In this document: positions 60,808-64,000 of the stretch, piece by piece
Numbering within the stretch: the first letter of the stretch is position 1
Layout of the letters: the number at the start of each line of letters is the position of its first letter
NCBI GenBank assembly: GCA_943912755.1
Contig: CALTWF010000002.1
Coordinates: 62,001-126,000 of the forward strand
From: an uncultured Pseudomonas sp.
GTDB taxonomy: Bacteria; Pseudomonadota; Gammaproteobacteria; Pseudomonadales; Pseudomonadaceae
Length of the DNA stretch: 64,000 nucleotides
Direction: 5' to 3'
Made by a program: the position numbers and the translations under genes
The notes under the pieces: model-generated
Seen by the model: the letters and a program-made list of their open reading frames with translations, nothing else
Databases searched by the model: none
Told to the model about the DNA's origin: nothing

Positions 60808-60954
60808 CCGTCTCTCGAAATCGCTAATGGGCTTATGCCCCGGAGGGGCAAAACGTTAAAAAGGGCTGCGGCAAAGGGTCGCGCCCTGGGGCAAAACCGC
60901 CATTGTACATGGCTGCCTGCCCCCGCTACATGACAAACCGACCAGTCCCCCCGG

Positions 60955-61953
60955 TCAGTCCGCCGTCACTACCTTGGCCTGTCCAAGATTGGCCAGGCGT
61001 ACGCTGTCCTGGGTCTGCTGCACCTCGCCCTGACTGCGGATCGGGCCGAGACGCACGCGGTGCAGGGTCTGCTGGTTGCGCACGATGGAACTGATGAACA
61101 CCGGCGCGCTGACCATGCCGCTCAGTTTGGAGCGTAGCAACTCGGCGGCATCCGGGTTGGCGAATGCACCGACCTGCAGGTAGGTGCCGCCATTGGCCGG
61201 AAGGCTGTTGCTGGCTACCTGTACCGGCAACACCGCCGCGGCGTGCTGCTGCGGAGGCGGCGTCCACTGCTCGACGGTACCGGTGCTGGCCGGGATCGAG
61301 GTGGTCTGGGCCACTTGCGGCTGCTCCAGCACCATCGGCGCCTGGCGACCGCGCTGGGCCCACCACTGCTGAGGGTCGATACCTTCGACGCGGACCCGGG
61401 CGGTGCCGGTCTCGGCGTAGCCGAGCTTCTTCGCGGCCGCGTAGGACAGGTCGATGATGCGATCGGAATAGAACGGGCCACGGTCGTTGACCCGCAGGAT
61501 CACGCTGCGCTTGTTGTCCAGGTTGGTCACCCGGACATAGGCCGGCAGCGGCAGGGTCTTGTGCGCCGCGCTCATGCCGTAGAGGTCATAGACCTCGCCG
61601 TTGGCGGTGTTCTGCCCATGGAACTTGGTGCCGTACCAGGACGCAGTACCTTCGGCGACGTAGTTGCGCGACTCGGGAATCGGGTAGTAGGTCTTGCCCA
61701 GCACCGTGTACGGATTGGCCTTGTAGTTGCCGGTGTGCACGGTCGGGGTGGCGTCGGGGATCTTCGATACGTCGACATCCCACCACGGCGCGCCGTCCTT
61801 GTGGGCCCGGTTGATGTCCAGGCCGGGCTGGGAGCGGACGACATTGCCGCTGCCGCTTTGCGTCGGGCGGCTGGAGCTGCAGCTGACCAGCAATACGCCA
61901 ACGGCGACGCAGCCGAGCAGTTTCAGGGATGTTGCACTGAACAGTTCGCGCAT
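60955..61953 (-). CDS. rlpA: Septal ring lytic transglycosylase RlpA
   Basis: A 332-residue lipoprotein with lipobox LLVSC near residue 25. The DPBB domain spans about residues 100-200 (GTASWYGTKFHGQNTANGEV, then DRGPFYSDRIIDLSYAAAKK with catalytic Asp). The C-terminal SPOR domain (LQVGAFANPDAAELLRSKLS) binds denuded glycan. It cuts naked glycans at the septum. Its ATG shares one base with the mltB TAA. Confidence 0.94.
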   Translation of the reverse strand: MRELFSATSLKLLGCVAVGVLLVSCSSSRPTQSGSGNVVRSQPGLDINRAHKDGAPWWDVDVSKIPDATPTVHTGNYKANPYTVLGKTYYPIPESRNYVAEGTASWYGTKFHGQNTANGEVYDLYGMSAAHKTLPLPAYVRVTNLDNKRSVILRVNDRGPFYSDRIIDLSYAAAKKLGYAETGTARVRVEGIDPQQWWAQRGRQAPMVLEQPQVAQTTSIPASTGTVEQWTPPPQQHAAAVLPVQVASNSLPANGGTYLQVGAFANPDAAELLRSKLSGMVSAPVFISSIVRNQQTLHRVRLGPIRSQGEVQQTQDSVRLANLGQAKVVTAD

Positions 61954-62963
61954 TACCGGGCGCCTCTTGCCTGAACCAGCAGGTCTGAAAGTTGATGTAC
62001 CGCCATGGCGTACATCACGCTGCGGTTGTAGCGAGTGATCGCGTAGAAGTTCTTCAGGCCCATCCAGTATTCGGGGCCGTTGTCGCCTTCGAGCCGGAAA
62101 GCGGTGACCGGCAGATCATCGCGCAGCGCATCATGACTCGACCAACCCAGTGCCCGCAACTCCCCGACCGTCTTGACCGGTTCGATACCCGGGGTCAGCC
62201 CTTCGTCGACCCGCTCGCCGCGCACCATGGCGCGGCTCACCACCGGCTCGCCGGCAACCCAGCCGTGGCGCTTGAAATAGCTGGCGACACTGCCGATGGC
62301 GTCGTCCGGGTTGTTCCAGATATTGATGTGGCCATCGCCGTCGAAGTCCACGGCGTAGGCGCGGAAGCTGCTCGGCATGAACTGCGGCAGGCCCATGGCC
62401 CCGGCGTAGGAGCCTTTCAGGGTCAGCGGATCGACCTGCTCCTCGCGGGACAGCAGCAGGTACTCGCGCAGTTCCTTGCGGAAGAACGGCGCCCGTGGCG
62501 GGTAATCGAAGGCCAGGGTCGACAGCGCGTCGATCACCCGGTAGTTGCCGGTGTTGCGGCCAAAGAAGGTTTCGACGCCGATGATCGACACGATCACCTG
62601 GGCCGGCACCCCGTACTCCTGCTCGGCGCGGGCCAGGGCGGCCTCGTGCTGGCGCCAGAAGTCCACGCCGCGGGCGACCCGGGCGTCGGTGAGGAACATC
62701 GGGCGATATTCCTTCCACGGCTTGACCCGCTCCGCCGGGCGGGAAATCGCGTCGAGGATCGCCTGCTTGCGCTGCACCTCGCGGAACACGCCCATCAGCT
62801 GTTCCCCGGCGAAACCGTAGTCGCGAGTCATCTCGCCAACGAATTCGGCCACTTGCGGCGAGCCGTCGTAGTCGCCGGCACTGGCCTGCTGGGCACCGCC
62901 GAACAGGCCTAGAAGCCCCGCCAGGGGAACATAACGGGCCATCCAGCCCCGTACTGTTTGCAT
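61953..62963 (-). CDS. mltB: Lytic murein transglycosylase B
   Basis: A 336-residue protein with a signal (MQTVRGWMARYVPLAGLLGL, then AQQASAGDYD). The catalytic Glu is in VSIIGVETFFGRNTGNYRV, and GSYAGAMGLPQFMPSSFRAY and VDFDGDGHINIWNNPDDAIG are MltB motifs. It lacks a clear lipobox and is probably soluble or weakly anchored (SltB1-like). The start at 62963 has an AAGGTG ribosome site at good spacing; a start 12 codons upstream is possible but lacks one. Confidence 0.93.
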   Translation of the reverse strand: MQTVRGWMARYVPLAGLLGLFGGAQQASAGDYDGSPQVAEFVGEMTRDYGFAGEQLMGVFREVQRKQAILDAISRPAERVKPWKEYRPMFLTDARVARGVDFWRQHEAALARAEQEYGVPAQVIVSIIGVETFFGRNTGNYRVIDALSTLAFDYPPRAPFFRKELREYLLLSREEQVDPLTLKGSYAGAMGLPQFMPSSFRAYAVDFDGDGHINIWNNPDDAIGSVASYFKRHGWVAGEPVVSRAMVRGERVDEGLTPGIEPVKTVGELRALGWSSHDALRDDLPVTAFRLEGDNGPEYWMGLKNFYAITRYNRSVMYAMAVHQLSDLLVQARGAR

Positions 62964-62980
62964 CGAGAAATTCACCTTGA

Positions 62981-64000
62981 TCAAACCTGCGCGATCCATT
63001 TGCGGTGGGTATGGATCGACATGAGAACGCCAAACGCTGACAGCAGCGTCACCAGCGAAGTTCCACCATAGCTAATGAAGGGCAGCGGCACCCCCACGAC
63101 GGGCAACAGGCCGCTGACCATACCGATATTGACGAAGACATAGACGAAGAAGGTCATGGTCAGGCTGCCGGCCAGCAGCTTGCCGAACAGGGTCTGGGCC
63201 TGGGCGGTGATCACCAGCCCGCGGCCGATCAGCAGCAGGTAGATCAGCAGCAGGGCGCAGATGCCCACCAGGCCGAACTCCTCGCCCATCACGGCGATGA
63301 TGAAGTCGGTATGGCTTTCCGGAAGGAAGTCCAGGTGCGACTGGGTACCCAGCAGCCAACCCTTGCCGAACACGCCGCCGGAGCCGATCGCCGCCTTGGA
63401 CTGGATGATGTTCCAGCCGGTGCCCAGGGGGTCGCTTTCCGGGTCGAGGAAGGTCAGCACGCGCTGTTTCTGGTAGTCGTGCATGACGAAGAACCACATC
63501 GCCACCGCCACCGGCACCGCCGCCGTGATCACGCTGAGGATCCAGCGCCAGCGCAGCCCGCCCATGAACAGGACGAAGGCGCCGGACGCCAGGATCAGCA
63601 GTGCCGTGCCCAGGTCCGGCTGGCGGACGATGAGGATGAAGGGGATGCCGATCAGGATCAGGCTGATAAGAACGTGCTTCAGGTGCGGCGGCAGCGTGCG
63701 CTTGGACAGGTACCAGGCGATGGTCGCCGGCATGATGATCTTGAGGAATTCGGAGGGCTGGAAGCGGATCACCCCGGGAATGTTGATCCAGCGCGTCGCG
63801 CCCATGGCGTTGTGGCCCATGACGTCCACTACCACCAGTAGCAGCACCCCGACCACATAGGCCAGCGGCACCCAGCGCGCCATGAAGCGTGGCTCCAGCT
63901 GGGCGATGACGAACATCGACACCAGGCCGATACCGAACGAGGACGCCTGCTTGAGCAGCAGGTCCCAGTTCTTGCCGCTGGCGGAATAGAGGACGAACAG
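62981..64000 (-). CDS. rodA: Rod-shape peptidoglycan glycosyltransferase RodA (5' end outside window)
   Basis: The C-terminal 339 residues of a SEDS-family protein; the frame is open to the window edge (LFVLYSASGKNWDLLLKQAS at the border). Multiple membrane helices, IIMPATIAWYLSKRTLP, RQPDLGTALLILASGAFVLF with the catalytic-type Asp region, and SGLLPVVGVPLPFISYGGTS are SEDS hallmarks. RodA polymerises glycan strands for cell elongation with PBP2. The mltB start lies 17 bases after its stop. Confidence 0.95.
   Translation of the reverse strand: MFVLYSASGKNWDLLLKQASSFGIGLVSMFVIAQLEPRFMARWVPLAYVVGVLLLVVVDVMGHNAMGATRWINIPGVIRFQPSEFLKIIMPATIAWYLSKRTLPPHLKHVLISLILIGIPFILIVRQPDLGTALLILASGAFVLFMGGLRWRWILSVITAAVPVAVAMWFFVMHDYQKQRVLTFLDPESDPLGTGWNIIQSKAAIGSGGVFGKGWLLGTQSHLDFLPESHTDFIIAVMGEEFGLVGICALLLIYLLLIGRGLVITAQAQTLFGKLLAGSLTMTFFVYVFVNIGMVSGLLPVVGVPLPFISYGGTSLVTLLSAFGVLMSIHTHRKWIAQV

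Overview
The window is a stretch of Pseudomonas chromosome, most like the P. putida / P. fluorescens lineage. The evidence is the high-GC coding style, the Pseudomonas-type REP palindromes (GTGGGAGCTGGCTTGCCAGC and relatives), and a gene order matching the conserved Pseudomonas blocks tesB-HAD, amn-aidB-ladS-thiD-thiE-hemL and ybeZ-ybeY-corC-lnt-leuS-lptE-holA...lipA-lipB-ybeD-dacA-rlpA-mltB-rodA. The species cannot be fixed from the sequence alone.

Layout. 1-13 kb: end of a TonB-dependent siderophore receptor, HAD hydrolase, tesB, GNAT acetyltransferase, HDAC-like deacetylase, BaiN-type flavoprotein, RhlE-type helicase, YedA exporter with a divergent Lrp regulator, DnaQ-like exonuclease, NYN protein, DUF2076 protein, YciC-like membrane protein and an EEP-family hydrolase. 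13-26.2 kb: a one-carbon/methylamine block. On the minus strand lies gmaS-mgsABC (glutamine-synthetase type III plus three glutamate-synthase-like subunits). On the plus strand lie an XRE-cupin regulator, then purU-folD-mgdABCD (the mgd genes resemble soxBDAG), then an IclR regulator. 26.2-30 kb: an accessory stretch with a DUF3077 protein, a 62-bp inverted repeat, an orphan DNA-binding protein, an APC permease and a Fic gene with its core deleted. 30-36.7 kb: hrpB, lipoprotein, CDF metal exporter, DUF6515 protein, a probable small RNA, an Lrp regulator, DUF2788 protein and rluE. 36.7-64 kb: the conserved nucleotide, cofactor, envelope and translation genes, ending inside rodA.

Main interpretation. 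The 13-25 kb block encodes a complete N-methylglutamate route for methylamine. GmaS makes gamma-glutamylmethylamide, MgsABC converts it to N-methylglutamate, and MgdABCD oxidises that to glutamate, passing the methyl carbon to tetrahydrofolate. FolD and PurU, translationally coupled to the oxidase genes, then turn the C1 unit into formate and free tetrahydrofolate. Four copies of a GGAAW-N5-WTTCC-type site lie around the XRE-cupin gene and before purU, suggesting one regulator for both arms.

Other notable points: a LadS-position sensor kinase ending without a receiver domain; a MiaB-like C-terminal fragment exactly where miaB is expected, with the rest of the gene absent; a 54-codon arfA containing its 14-bp stem-loop; and a terminator-ended candidate sRNA beside an Lrp gene. 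Seven full REP palindromes all lie in the first 34 kb, at gene ends. No tRNA, rRNA, CRISPR array, insertion sequence or prophage was recognised.
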